Assembly (NCBI GenBank): GCA_963741405.1
Contig: CAVUHX010000034.1
Coordinates: forward strand, 186,001-250,000
DNA from: Roseiarcus sp963741405
GTDB taxonomy: Bacteria > Pseudomonadota > Alphaproteobacteria > Rhizobiales > Beijerinckiaceae
Length of the DNA stretch: 64,000 nt
Direction of reading: 5' to 3'
Shown here: in pieces, positions 45,652 to 55,288 of the stretch
Layout: each line of letters begins with the position of its first letter
How positions within the stretch are numbered: position 1 is the first letter of the stretch
Program-made: the position numbers and the translations under genes
The notes under the pieces: model-generated
The model's database searches: none
The model's input: the letters and a program-made list of their open reading frames with translations, nothing else
What the model was told of the DNA's origin: nothing

Positions 45652-46941
45652 CTAGCCCACGATCCGGGTAATGTCGGCGCCGCAGGCGCCCAGCTTCTCC
45701 TCCAGCCGTTCGAAACCACGATCGAGATGATAGACGCGGTTGACGACCGTTTCGCCCTCCGCCGCGAGGCCCGCGATGACGAGCGAGACCGAGGCGCGCA
45801 GATCAGTCGCCATCACCGGCGCTCCACGCAGCCGCTCGACCCCCTCGACCACCGCCGTGTCGCCCTCGAGCTTGATGCGCGCGCCGAGGCGGGCCAGCTC
45901 CTGCACATGCATGAATCGGTTCTCGAAGATCGTTTCGGTGATGCGTGACGTACCATGGGCGCGCGTCATCAGCGCCATGAACTGGGCCTGCAGGTCCGTG
46001 GGAAAGCCCGGGAATGGAGCGGTTGCAATGTCGATGGCGTCGATCCCCGCGCCGTTGCGCCGCACGCGCACGCCGCGATTGTCGACCGTCACCGTTGCGC
46101 CGACCTTTTCCAGCGCCTCGAGCGGCCGTTGAAGAAGGTCGTCGCTGACGCCCTCGAGGAGGATGTCGCCGCCGGTCATCGCCACGGCGGTGGCGTAGGT
46201 TCCCGCCTCAATCCGGTCGGGCAGAACGCGATGGTGCGCTCCGTTGAGGCGCGCCACGCCATGAATTTCGATCTTCGAGGCGCCTGCGCCACGGATGCGC
46301 GCGCCCATTTTGTTGAGGCAGTCGGCGAGATCCACGACTTCCGGCTCTCTCGCCGCATTGGAAATGAGCGTCGAACCGCGGGCCGTCGAGGCCGCGATCA
46401 TCGCGACATGAGTTCCTCCGACAGTCACCTTCGGAAAGTCGATCTCGGCGCCGATGAGGCCCTTCGGCGCCCTGGCGACGGCGTAGCCGCCATCGATCTC
46501 GATCGTGCCGCCGAGCTTCTCCAGCGCCATGAGAAGAAGGTCGACCGGCCGGGTGCCGATCGCGCAGCCGCCCGGCAGCGACACGTGCGCCTCCCCCATC
46601 CGCGCGAGCAGCGGCGCAATAACCCAGAAGCTCGCGCGCATGCGAGAGACGAGATCGTATGGCGCCGTCGTGTCGACAATCGTCCGGGCCCTGAGATGGG
46701 CGGTCTGGCCCGACGAAACTTCCTCGCCGATGCGCTTGCCGTCGATCGAATAGTCAACGCCGTGATTGCCGAGGATGCGGGCAAGCTGGTTGACATCGGC
46801 CAGACGCGGCAGATTTTCGAGCGTCAGTGTCTGATCGGTCATGAGCGAGGCGATCATCAGCGGCAGTGCGGCGTTCTTCGCGCCCGAAATCGGAATCACG
46901 CCATTGAGTTTGGCGCCGCCGCGAATCTGAATGCGATCCAT
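45652..46941 (-). CDS. murA: UDP-N-acetylglucosamine 1-carboxyvinyltransferase
   Basis: First committed enzyme of peptidoglycan synthesis (enolpyruvyl transfer to UDP-GlcNAc), 429 residues. It opens MDRIQIRGGAKLNGVIPISG. The catalytic cysteine is in VSLPGGCAIGTRPVD, near residue 116, in the fosfomycin-sensitive form. DLQAQFMALM, SRITETIFENRFMHV and the C-terminal DRGFERLEEKL block are present. ATG 46941 is 4 bp downstream of the preceding small gene. Confidence 0.96.
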   Translation of the reverse strand: MDRIQIRGGAKLNGVIPISGAKNAALPLMIASLMTDQTLTLENLPRLADVNQLARILGNHGVDYSIDGKRIGEEVSSGQTAHLRARTIVDTTAPYDLVSRMRASFWVIAPLLARMGEAHVSLPGGCAIGTRPVDLLLMALEKLGGTIEIDGGYAVARAPKGLIGAEIDFPKVTVGGTHVAMIAASTARGSTLISNAAREPEVVDLADCLNKMGARIRGAGASKIEIHGVARLNGAHHRVLPDRIEAGTYATAVAMTGGDILLEGVSDDLLQRPLEALEKVGATVTVDNRGVRVRRNGAGIDAIDIATAPFPGFPTDLQAQFMALMTRAHGTSRITETIFENRFMHVQELARLGARIKLEGDTAVVEGVERLRGAPVMATDLRASVSLVIAGLAAEGETVVNRVYHLDRGFERLEEKLGACGADITRIVG

Positions 46942-46945
46942 TCCC

Positions 46946-47164
46946 CTATCCTTCCGACCCCGATCCACCGATGAAACTGCGAACGGTCGCGTCATCCTTC
47001 GAGTTGGGAGATGGAGACTGCCGGCTCGCCTCTTCCATCGGCCGATCTTCGGCTGCGCGCGAACGCTGCTGTGTCTTGCGCCGCCTCAGATTCTCACGCA
47101 GGGAGGCGGCAAGGCGCTCCCGCCGCTTGTCCTGTTTCGCATTGCCGGCATCGTTCGGGCACAT
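46946..47164 (-). CDS. Small basic conserved protein upstream of murA
   Basis: A 72-residue protein with a helical, basic core KRRERLAASLRENLRRRKTQ, as in a small protein often found before murA in Hyphomicrobiales. Its end is only 4 bp from the murA start, so the two are probably co-transcribed. The function is unknown; nucleic-acid binding is possible from the charge. The remaining 113 bp up to recN show nothing recognisable. Confidence 0.55.
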   Translation of the reverse strand: MCPNDAGNAKQDKRRERLAASLRENLRRRKTQQRSRAAEDRPMEEASRQSPSPNSKDDATVRSFIGGSGSEG

Positions 47165-47277
47165 GTGGTCCTCTGGCGAGCGTCAGGCGAACCGCGTCGG
47201 CTCGACGCGGCGCTTGATAGGGCCAAGCAGCCAAGCGGAGCAAGCCTTTGCCGTCAAAGTGGACCGGTTTTCTGCGG

Positions 47278-48948
47278 TCATCCAGCCCTTTCGATCAGGC
47301 TGACGGCAGCCGCCCGCGCTTCCCGGGTGATTTCTGCGCCGGCGAGCATGCGAGCAATCTCCTCGCGCCGCTGGCGCGCCCCAAGGCGAGAAACGCTGGT
47401 GACGACCCGATCGCCGTCAACCGCATCGCTCTTGGCGATGCGGAAATGGCAGGACGCCCGCGCGGCGACCTGTGGGGCATGAGTGACCGCGAGCACCTGC
47501 GCCCGCTGCGACAGTCGGGCCAGACGTTGACCCATGGCGTCCGCCACCGCACCTCCGACGCCGGTGTCGATCTCGTCGAACACGAGGGTCGGCGCGGTGC
47601 CGCGCTCGGCAAGACAGACTTTCATCGCGAGAAGAAACCGCGATAGTTCGCCGCCCGAAGCGACCTTCATCAGTGGCCCCGGCCTTGATCCCGGGTTCGC
47701 CTGGACGAGAAACTCCGCCCGATCGTAGCCGCTTGCCGACACGAGGGTCCTGTCGCTGCGCAAGTCGACGCTGAATTGCGCCCGCTCGAGCTTGAGGGGC
47801 GGAAGTTCCGCCATGACCGCCCGTTCGAGCGCCCTCGCGCTGCGCTCGCGCCCTTCGCTCAGGTCGGCGGCGACGCCATGGTAAGCCTTTCGCGCGCCGG
47901 CGACTGCCGCCTCGAGTCTTGCGACCTCTTCGCGGCCGGCGTCGAGGTTGGCAAGGTCGTTGGCGTATTTCTGCCCAAGGGCGGGCAGGTTTTCGATCGG
48001 GGCGCCGTACTTGCGGCCCATCGCCCTCAAGGTAAACAGGCGCACTTCGCAGCGCTCAAGTTCGTGGGGATCGAACGCGCATTCCTCGAGCGCCTGCTCG
48101 ATCGCTCGCGACGCGCCCTCGACCGCCTCGATCGCCTCGTCCAGCGCCTTCACGCTCGGCTCGATGAGAGCCGGCGCCTGAGGCATCCTGCGCTGCAGCC
48201 GCCGCGAGATGGATAGAAGCGCCGGAAGTAGCGCAGCCTCGCCGTTTAGGTGATCGTGCGCCTCGCGGATGTCGGCGGCGACTTTCTCACCTTGCATCAT
48301 TGTCTGCCGGCGCGCCGCCAACGCCTCTTCTTCCCCCGGCTGGACTGCAAGGCGGGTCAGCTCCTCGCAGGCGTGCCGCGCGAACTCGGCGTCCGCCTCC
48401 GCCTCCGCGACCCGCAAACGTTCAGTCTCCAGCGCGCGTTCGGAATCGCGCAGGGCCGCGAAGGCGGTTTGGACCGCCTCGGCCGGCTCGTCGAGGCGGC
48501 CGTAGGAGTCGATAAGCGCCCGATGAGTGGCGGCGTCCGTCAGAGCCCGCTCGTCGTGTTGGCCGTGGATTTCGACCAAGGCCGACGCTAGCGACCGCAG
48601 CGCCTGCGCGCTGACGCTCTGGTCGTTGACATAGGCGCGAGTGCGTCCGTCTGCGAACTGGACTCGTCGCAGGATCAGCTCGTCGCCGATCACTATGTCC
48701 TGGCCCTCGAGCACTGTGCGAGCCACGTGGTCGGGAGAAAGCTCGAACACCGCCGTCACTTGGCCTTGGCTTAAGCCGTGACGAACAAGGCTGCCGTCGC
48801 CGCGCGCGCCCAGCGCCAGAGAAAGCGCATCGAGCAGGATCGATTTGCCCGCGCCCGTTTCCCCGGTAAGGATTGTCAGGCCGGCCGAGAACTCGAGATC
48901 AAGCTGGTCGATCAGAACCACGTCGCGGATTGCCAGGCGCGCGAGCAT
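47278..48948 (-). CDS. recN: DNA repair ATPase RecN
   Basis: SMC-like protein of 556 residues acting in double-strand-break repair. The Walker A is ILTGETGAGKSILLDALSLA near residue 30, followed by the long coiled-coil arms, the signature region KVASGGELSRFLLAMK and the Walker B LVFDEIDTGVGG near residue 480. It begins 13 bp after bamD on the same strand. I did not find a LexA-type box directly upstream; transcription probably comes from the bamD side. Confidence 0.94.
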   Translation of the reverse strand: MLARLAIRDVVLIDQLDLEFSAGLTILTGETGAGKSILLDALSLALGARGDGSLVRHGLSQGQVTAVFELSPDHVARTVLEGQDIVIGDELILRRVQFADGRTRAYVNDQSVSAQALRSLASALVEIHGQHDERALTDAATHRALIDSYGRLDEPAEAVQTAFAALRDSERALETERLRVAEAEADAEFARHACEELTRLAVQPGEEEALAARRQTMMQGEKVAADIREAHDHLNGEAALLPALLSISRRLQRRMPQAPALIEPSVKALDEAIEAVEGASRAIEQALEECAFDPHELERCEVRLFTLRAMGRKYGAPIENLPALGQKYANDLANLDAGREEVARLEAAVAGARKAYHGVAADLSEGRERSARALERAVMAELPPLKLERAQFSVDLRSDRTLVSASGYDRAEFLVQANPGSRPGPLMKVASGGELSRFLLAMKVCLAERGTAPTLVFDEIDTGVGGAVADAMGQRLARLSQRAQVLAVTHAPQVAARASCHFRIAKSDAVDGDRVVTSVSRLGARQRREEIARMLAGAEITREARAAAVSLIERAG

Positions 48949-48961
48949 GGCCGATCCTCGC

Positions 48962-49861
48962 TCAGGATGGAACGACGACGCGATAGATCTTCGAGATCCA
49001 TGAGCTTGAGTTCTCCTGCGGCGACAGGCCTTTGCCCTTCAGTTGCGCGTAGGCGTCCTGGTACCACTGGCTGTCAGGGAAGTTGTGCCCGAGCACCGCG
49101 GCCGCCGTCTCGGCCTCGTCAGTGATCCCCAGCCCAAGATAGGCCTCGACCAAGCGATACAGGGCTTCTTCCGCATGCCTCGTGGTCTGGTAGTATTGCA
49201 GCACGTTGCGGAAGCGGTTGATAGCCGCGGTATAATTGTGCCGGTTCAGGTAGAATCTGCCGATCGACATTTCCTTGCCCGCAAGCTGGTCCTGCGTCAC
49301 CTGGATCTTATACTTCGCGTCCTCGACATACTCCGACTTGGGGTATTTCTTCACAAGATCCTGGAACGCCTCCATCGCTTTGGTGGCAGAGTCCTGATCA
49401 CGCGAGATGTCAGGAATCTGCTGGTAATAAGCGTTGGCCCGCAGATAGGTGACATAGGCGGCGTCGGGCGAGTTCGGATATTCTTTAAGAAAGCGCTCGG
49501 CCGAGGTTTCGGTGTCAGTATAGCTTCCCGCCTGGTAGTTGGCGTAGGTCGTCATCAGGAGGGCTTTTTGCGCCCAATCCGAGCCCGGGTATTGTTTGCC
49601 GAGGTCGCCGAATTTCTTGGCCGCCTCGCCCGGCGCCCCGTTTGCCAATTTCTCGAGCCCCTGGTTGTACGTCTTGCTCGCCGGCGTGTCCGGCACGATC
49701 TCCATTTTGTACTTCTCGGTTCCGAAGGGATTGAACTGGTCGATCATCGAGCATGCCGACGCGAACAGGGCGATGGACGCCAGCGTGACGGAGAAAAGGA
49801 ATCGGCGCGACGTTTGCTTGCCGGCTCTCGAAGGTGAGACGCCGAATTCGACCGTGGCCAT
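48962..49861 (-). CDS. bamD: Outer membrane assembly lipoprotein BamD
   Basis: Essential BAM-complex lipoprotein of 299 residues. An N-terminal signal peptide ends in a lipobox LFASAC near residue 36. The mature part is made of TPR-like helices (AAKKFGDLGKQYPGSDWA; RFLKEYPNSPDAAYVTYLRA; YLNRHNYTAAINRFRNVLQ). ATG 49861 is chosen because it gives a normal signal peptide; upstream in-frame codons are not conserved. It lies between lpxC and recN, the usual order in the order Hyphomicrobiales. Confidence 0.93.
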   Translation of the reverse strand: MATVEFGVSPSRAGKQTSRRFLFSVTLASIALFASACSMIDQFNPFGTEKYKMEIVPDTPASKTYNQGLEKLANGAPGEAAKKFGDLGKQYPGSDWAQKALLMTTYANYQAGSYTDTETSAERFLKEYPNSPDAAYVTYLRANAYYQQIPDISRDQDSATKAMEAFQDLVKKYPKSEYVEDAKYKIQVTQDQLAGKEMSIGRFYLNRHNYTAAINRFRNVLQYYQTTRHAEEALYRLVEAYLGLGITDEAETAAAVLGHNFPDSQWYQDAYAQLKGKGLSPQENSSSWISKIYRVVVPS

Positions 49862-50033
49862 GCTGGAAACTCGATTGTTGGAATAACGACGAACGTACGA
49901 CGCCCTCGCGGCGACGCCGCTGTTTACCCCAGTCCGGACGCGTCCGCCACTTTCGGCGGTCCCACGATTCGACAATTGGACGGAAAATGTGGCGCAATAG
50001 CGCCATCCGGGTCCTCGACCCGGAATCCGGTCC

Positions 50034-50999
50034 TTACGAAAACGACTGGTCGGCGGCGGCGAAGGCCGCTACGGCGGCCGGCAGGTGGGCTCCGACGGGA
50101 TGACCTTTGACCGAAACCCGCGAGGCGGATGAGTCCACATACTCGAATGCGGAGCGGTTCGCGAACAGCGCGTCCAGCGCTGCGGCGTTCAGCTTGTGAC
50201 CCGGCCGGTAGGCGCGGTAAAGGCCGATCATCGGCGCTCCGGCCAGCGATAGATCGCCCACGGCGTCCAGGGCCTTATGGCGCACGAATTCGTCGGCGTA
50301 GCGAAGCCCCTCGGGGTTGAGAATCGTGTCCCCGTCAATGGCGACTGAATTCTCCAGCGAGGAACCCAGCGCGTACCCCGCCTGCCACAACTTCTGGACG
50401 TCCCCGACAAAGCCGAACGTGCGGGCGCGCGCGATTTCCCGGCGGAACGTGGCTGGATCGAGATTGAAAAGGCGGCGCTGCCGTCCAATCGCCGGTGACT
50501 TGAAGTCGATCTCGACGTCGAGGTGAAATCCGCGCTCCGCCGGCAGAAACTCCGCCCAGCCGCCGTCGCGTTCGACCCGTACGGGCTTCAGGATCTTGAG
50601 ATAGCGCCGCGAGCGCGATTGCTGAACGCGTCCCGCCTGATCGATGGCGCTGACGAAATCCGCCGCCGAACCATCCATGATCGGCGTCTCGGGCCCGTCG
50701 ATCTCGACCAAAATATTGTCAATCTGCAGACCGGAAAGGGCCGCCAGAAGATGCTCGACCGTGCCGACGCTGGCGCCCGACGCATCGCCGAGAATCGTGC
50801 ACAGGGCCGTATGCGTGACATTCGACCGTCGCGCCTCGAGCAACCGCTCGCGGCCGCCGGGCAGCCCGGTGCGTAGGAAAACCACGCCGGAATCGGCGTC
50901 TGCTGGATGAAGAGCAAGTTGAGCGGGCGCCGCCGAATGAACTCCCGTCCCGGCCACCGTGACACGGTCGCGAATCGTCGTCTGAAAACCAAACTTCAT
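50034..50999 (-). CDS. lpxC: UDP-3-O-acyl-N-acetylglucosamine deacetylase
   Basis: Zinc deacetylase for the first committed step of lipid A synthesis, 321 residues. Zinc ligands are His in SVGTVEHLLAALSG (near 78), and His/Asp in YADEFVRHKALDAVGD (near 238–242). The final catalytic His is in the KGHPVGAHLP region. ATG 50999 is preferred to TTG 51005. It follows ftsZ but is separated from it by a strong terminator, so it has its own promoter in the AT-rich stretch at about 51150–51250. Confidence 0.94.
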   Translation of the reverse strand: MKFGFQTTIRDRVTVAGTGVHSAAPAQLALHPADADSGVVFLRTGLPGGRERLLEARRSNVTHTALCTILGDASGASVGTVEHLLAALSGLQIDNILVEIDGPETPIMDGSAADFVSAIDQAGRVQQSRSRRYLKILKPVRVERDGGWAEFLPAERGFHLDVEIDFKSPAIGRQRRLFNLDPATFRREIARARTFGFVGDVQKLWQAGYALGSSLENSVAIDGDTILNPEGLRYADEFVRHKALDAVGDLSLAGAPMIGLYRAYRPGHKLNAAALDALFANRSAFEYVDSSASRVSVKGHPVGAHLPAAVAAFAAADQSFS

Positions 51000-51263
51000 C
51001 GTCAAGCATCCCCGGGCGTGGCCCGGCCCCGATTGGAGGCGCTTCGCGCAATGCGACCGATAGCCGGCGGCGCCGCGCCCATTCTTGCCGCTATCGTCGC
51101 CAAGACTATCGCGGCGGATCGTGGTGCGGGGGGAATGTAGTCGGCAAATCAGGGCGGAGCCAAATCACCTTTGGTGAACAAAAGTTACAGCTCTGCCATA
51201 TCAATTTTTTGGTTAAAATTCAGTTATTTGCAATCATTTACGGAAGTAATGGATTGAAAAATG

Positions 51264-51297
51264 TGTCCGGGCGCGTCCCTATGGGCGCCCCCGGACA
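51264..51297 (-). terminator. Rho-independent terminator after ftsZ
   Basis: TGTCCGGGGGCGCCCATAGG-type hairpin on the minus strand: TGTCCGG at one foot and CCGGACA at the other, a GC-rich stem with a short ATA loop. It is followed on the minus strand by CATTTTTC. It sits 20 bp past the ftsZ stop and ends that transcript ahead of lpxC. Confidence 0.75.
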
Positions 51298-51316
51298 GGG
51301 GGTCGGTCGACAAGAA

Positions 51317-52945
51317 TCAGTTTGGATGCCGCCGCAAAAACGCCGGGATGTCGAGATGGTCGTCTTCCGTTACCGGAGGACGATGGGCCGGGCGTCCGTT
51401 CTGGTCGAACACCCCGGCTGACGCCCGCTGGGGTTGAGCCTGGGGGCGCGGCTGAGCCCTGCCGAAATCGGCATGTGTCACGGGCGCGGGCAGCGGACGA
51501 GGCGCGGCGGCGGGCGGTAGGACCGGGTTCGTCGCTTTCGGCGCCGGCTCTTCGTCGTGGCGGGTAATTCCGAACGCAGCGAGTTTTTCCAGCAACGAGC
51601 GCCGGCGCGGTTCCGGGGCGGCAGCCTGCGCTTCGCCGCGCATCACGCGAAGCTGATTCTGGGCCACGGGCGGCAGGTCCTCGATCTGCGGCATGCGGGG
51701 AGCCCGGACCACGGGCTGCTCAGCCTGCGGCGGGATGAAATAGGGCGTTTCGTCTTCGGGCTCGCGCCGCGGAGCGATCGGCTCGGGGAAGTCGACTGCG
51801 ACGGGAGCAACCGGCTGGAACTCGACGTCGTTGACCACCGGAGCCGGCTGGAGCGCTTCGACGGGCGCCGGCTGCTGCGGGACAGCGCGAACGAGCGCGG
51901 GCGCCGGCGTCTGTGCGCGCATGCGGGGCGCGGGTTCGGCCCGAGGCTGATACAAGACGGGCTCGATCTGCGAGATAGTCGCCTGATCGATGCCGGTCGC
52001 CACCACGGAGACGCGCACGACGCCGTCGAGCGCCGAATCAAAGGTGGCGCCGAGGATGATGTTGGCCTCCTCATCGACTTCCTGGCGGATTCGGCTCGCG
52101 GCTTCGTCTACTTCATAGAGCGTGAGATCGTTGCCGCCGGTGATGGAGATCAGCAACCCGCGAGCGCCCTTCATCGAAGTCTCGTCGAGCAGCGGGTTGG
52201 CGATCGCCGCCTCGGCCGCGAGCACGGCGCGCTTTTCACCGGTCGCCTCGCCGGTTCCCATCATCGCCTTGCCCATCTCGCTCATGATCGAGCGGACGTC
52301 GGCGAAGTCGAGGTTGATCAGGCCTTCCTTGACCATGAGGTCGGTGATGCAGGCGACGCCCGAGTAGAGCACCTGGTCGGCCATCGCGAAGGCGTCGGCG
52401 AATGTCGTCTTTTCGTTGGCGACACGGAACAGGTTCTGATTCGGGATGATGATCAGCGTATCGACTGCCTTGTGCAGATCGCCGATGCCCTGCTCGGCGA
52501 TCTTCATCCGGCGGCCGCCCTCGAAATGGAACGGCTTGGTGACGACGCCGACCGTCAGGATACCCATCTCGCGCGCGGCCCTGGCGATCACCGGTGCCGC
52601 GCCGGTGCCGGTGCCCCCGCCCATGCCCGCGGTGACGAACACCATGTGCGAGCCAGCGAGGTGGTCGCGAATTTCTTCCAGCGCTTCTTCGGCCGCAGCC
52701 TTGCCGACCTCCGGCTTCGAGCCGGCGCCGAGCCCTTCGGTGACCTGCAGGCCCATCTGGATGATGCGTTCGGCGCGCGACGACGTCAGCGCCTGCGCGT
52801 CGGTGTTGGCGACGATGAAGTCGACTCCGGACAGACCGGAGACGATCATGTTGTTCACGGCGTTGCCGCCCGCGCCGCCGACGCCGCACACGATGATGCG
52901 CGGCTTCAATTCTCTCAGTTCCGGGGCCTTCAAGTTGATCGACAT
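51317..52945 (-). CDS. ftsZ: Cell division GTPase FtsZ
   Basis: Tubulin-like ring protein of 542 residues. The GTPase core shows VCGVGGAGGNAVNNMI, the tubulin signature GMGGGTGTGAAPVIA near 105 and NLDFADVRSIMSEMG. The extended Pro/Ala-rich C-terminal linker is typical of alphaproteobacteria, and the tail DHLDIPAFLRRHPN is the conserved peptide that binds FtsA and other partners. ATG 52945 (MSINLKAPELREL) fits the family; ATG 52957 would add four residues. Confidence 0.96.
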   Translation of the reverse strand: MSINLKAPELRELKPRIIVCGVGGAGGNAVNNMIVSGLSGVDFIVANTDAQALTSSRAERIIQMGLQVTEGLGAGSKPEVGKAAAEEALEEIRDHLAGSHMVFVTAGMGGGTGTGAAPVIARAAREMGILTVGVVTKPFHFEGGRRMKIAEQGIGDLHKAVDTLIIIPNQNLFRVANEKTTFADAFAMADQVLYSGVACITDLMVKEGLINLDFADVRSIMSEMGKAMMGTGEATGEKRAVLAAEAAIANPLLDETSMKGARGLLISITGGNDLTLYEVDEAASRIRQEVDEEANIILGATFDSALDGVVRVSVVATGIDQATISQIEPVLYQPRAEPAPRMRAQTPAPALVRAVPQQPAPVEALQPAPVVNDVEFQPVAPVAVDFPEPIAPRREPEDETPYFIPPQAEQPVVRAPRMPQIEDLPPVAQNQLRVMRGEAQAAAPEPRRRSLLEKLAAFGITRHDEEPAPKATNPVLPPAAAPRPLPAPVTHADFGRAQPRPQAQPQRASAGVFDQNGRPAHRPPVTEDDHLDIPAFLRRHPN

Positions 52946-53039
52946 ACCCTGCCTCATCCCGTTGGGCGTCCGGCGACGCCGATTGGTTGACTAATCGCCT
53001 ATTTCCAGGATCCTCCGTCGACGAGGGTCCTGACCTCCT

Positions 53040-54356
53040 TCAGAAGCTTTCCTTCAGCCAGCGTCCGACCCGCGCGACGTACCCGCCCTCCTCATGCGCC
53101 TGCCGCGAGACGTACCGGGCAGGTTCAAAGTATTCGAGGCCCGCCATCTGCGGGTAGACCATCAGCCCGACCGCCGCGGCAAAGGACGGGCTCTTGCCCG
53201 ATTCCGGCAGCCCTTCGATGCCGAGCGGGCGCCCGATTCGCGCCTGGCTCGAGATGATGCTCCGGCCGAGTTCCACGAGCCCCGTCAGCTGGCAGGCGCC
53301 GCCGGTCATCACCAGGCGGCGGCCCGCCTGCGCGGCATGTCCGGAGGCCTTGAGCCGGTCGCGCACGAGTTCGAGTATCTCCTCCACCCGCGGACGGATG
53401 ATCCGCAGGAGCTCGGACTTCGGCAGATGGGTCGGATGATCCATGTCGTCGCCGAGCCGGTGGACCGCGATCGATTCGCGGTCGTCCGACGGGGAAGCAA
53501 GACAGGCGCCGTAAAGAGTCTTCAGGCGCTCGGCGTCGGTCATCGAGACGTTGAGGCCGCGCGCAATGTCGCGCGTGATGTGAATCCCGCCGACCGCCAC
53601 GGCATCGACATGGAGCAGCCGCCCGCCTGAAAACACGCCGACTGTCGTGGTCCCGCCGCCGAAATCGATGACGGCGGCGCCGAGTTCGGCCTCGTCGTCG
53701 ACCAGTGTCGACAGGCCGGCGGCGTAAGGCGTCGCGACCATAGCCTCGACCCGCAGATGGCAGCGCTCGACCACCAGCATGAGGTTGCGCGCCGCCGCCA
53801 ACTCGCAGGACGCGACATGCAGGTCGACGCCAAGTTCCTCCCCGATCATCCCCTTCGGATCCAGAACCTCCCGGATCGCGTCGAGCGAGAAACCGGTGGG
53901 CAGGGCGTGCAGCACCGTTCGCCCGGAGTGCGTGTTCGCCGCGGAGGCGGCTTCGAGCACCCGGTGAACGTCGTTTTCGGACACCGTCTTGCCGCGCAGC
54001 GCGGTCTTGGCGTTGAAACGCTGCGAGCCGAGGAGGCCGCCTGACATGTTGACGATAACACCGCCAACCTCGACGCCCGCCATGCGCTCGGCCGCGTCGA
54101 TCGCGAGGCGCGCGGCATGCTCGGCCGCCTGAAGGTCGACAATGGCGCCGCCTTTCACTCCGCTAGAGCGCTGGTGACCGATGCCGAGCACCTTGCACCT
54201 GTGCGTCCGGCCGCGCAGCGCGCTCGACGGCTCCATCGGGTTCAACCGCGCGATTAGGCAAACGATTTTCGAGGCGCCGATGTCGAGAACCGACAGAATT
54301 GCGCTCTTGCGCGCCGGAATCTGACGCATTCGCGGAGGGAGCGGCCGGAAAGTCAT
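53040..54356 (-). CDS. ftsA: Cell division actin-like protein FtsA
   Basis: A 438-residue membrane-tethered actin homologue that anchors FtsZ. Nucleotide-binding blocks are SVLDIGASKIVCLIARL, AAVIDFGGGTTTVGVF and LVMTGGACQLTGL. The C-terminal amphipathic tail is RVGRWLKESF. ATG 54356 overlaps the ftsQ stop by 4 bp. ftsZ follows after 94 bp. Confidence 0.95.
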   Translation of the reverse strand: MTFRPLPPRMRQIPARKSAILSVLDIGASKIVCLIARLNPMEPSSALRGRTHRCKVLGIGHQRSSGVKGGAIVDLQAAEHAARLAIDAAERMAGVEVGGVIVNMSGGLLGSQRFNAKTALRGKTVSENDVHRVLEAASAANTHSGRTVLHALPTGFSLDAIREVLDPKGMIGEELGVDLHVASCELAAARNLMLVVERCHLRVEAMVATPYAAGLSTLVDDEAELGAAVIDFGGGTTTVGVFSGGRLLHVDAVAVGGIHITRDIARGLNVSMTDAERLKTLYGACLASPSDDRESIAVHRLGDDMDHPTHLPKSELLRIIRPRVEEILELVRDRLKASGHAAQAGRRLVMTGGACQLTGLVELGRSIISSQARIGRPLGIEGLPESGKSPSFAAAVGLMVYPQMAGLEYFEPARYVSRQAHEEGGYVARVGRWLKESF

Positions 54357-55288
54357 GGCTGGGCGGCTTTCTTTGGCGCATGAGCCTCGGCCCATTCGGC
54401 GGCCGCTTCCTGCGACAGCCGCACGAACATTCGCCCAGGGGTGCGAAGATCGAGCGCGAGCACGTCGCGATCGAGAAGGCGGGACTGGCGCTGGAGGCGC
54501 AGCAGGGTCGCGATCGCCGCCTTCGGGTCGTCCTCGGGCAGCTTGACCTCGACGCCGGATTTCAGCTTGAGGTCCCAGTTGCGCTGGCCGACCAGGATCC
54601 CCGCAGCGACGCGCGGCCGGAGCTCCTCCATCGCATCGAGCAGGACGGTGAATTCGCGCACCCGCACATTCGCGCCTTCTCCGACGACGAACGGCAGGTC
54701 TATGTACCGGCCATCAGTAACGTCGTCGATCCATGCGCCGTCCGCGGCGATGGCGTGAACCTGTCCATCCTTCTGCCACACGCCGTAGGGCGTGCGTTCC
54801 ACGATCTCGACCACGATCTGATTCGGGTAGAGCTTCCGGACGCTCGCCTGCTTGACCAGCGGATCGGCTTCGAGCCGCGCCCGGGCGGAGGCCGCGTCGA
54901 AGAACGGCAGCGAGTTCCTGGCGCTGATCCCGGCGATCGAAAGGATGCGCTTTTCGTTCATATGCGTTGCGCCCGACACGGTGACGACATCGACCCCGAA
55001 GCCGAACGCCCGCGCGGCGACATCGCTCAGGCTTCCGTTGGCCGCGATGAAGGCGTCGAGTTCGCCGCCGCGCACCGCGCCGAAGGTCGCCGCCCCGAAA
55101 AGAACAGCCAGAGTGAGAGCGATGTCGAGCGCAAGCGGCGCCGGGCGATCGAAAGGCAGGCGCAGGCGGAGCGCGCTCCGCGTCGATCGTTCGCCGCGCA
55201 GCAGCACCGCCGGCGCCGCTGTCGGAACGCCGGCGAGCGCAGGGGTTGCGGCCGTCTGCCAATCGAGCGCGTGGCTCAGCGATCGCAC
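54353..55288 (-). CDS. ftsQ: Cell division protein FtsQ
   Basis: A 311-residue bitopic division protein. There is one membrane helix (LALDIALTLAVLFGAATFGA, near 55), a POTRA domain starting VSGATHMNEKRIL, and the β domain with VERTPYGVWQKDGQVHAI. The GTG start at 55288 lies inside the end of ddlB (13-bp overlap), giving tight coupling. The N-terminal cytoplasmic tail is long, as in other alphaproteobacteria. Confidence 0.92.
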   Translation of the reverse strand: MRSLSHALDWQTAATPALAGVPTAAPAVLLRGERSTRSALRLRLPFDRPAPLALDIALTLAVLFGAATFGAVRGGELDAFIAANGSLSDVAARAFGFGVDVVTVSGATHMNEKRILSIAGISARNSLPFFDAASARARLEADPLVKQASVRKLYPNQIVVEIVERTPYGVWQKDGQVHAIAADGAWIDDVTDGRYIDLPFVVGEGANVRVREFTVLLDAMEELRPRVAAGILVGQRNWDLKLKSGVEVKLPEDDPKAAIATLLRLQRQSRLLDRDVLALDLRTPGRMFVRLSQEAAAEWAEAHAPKKAAQP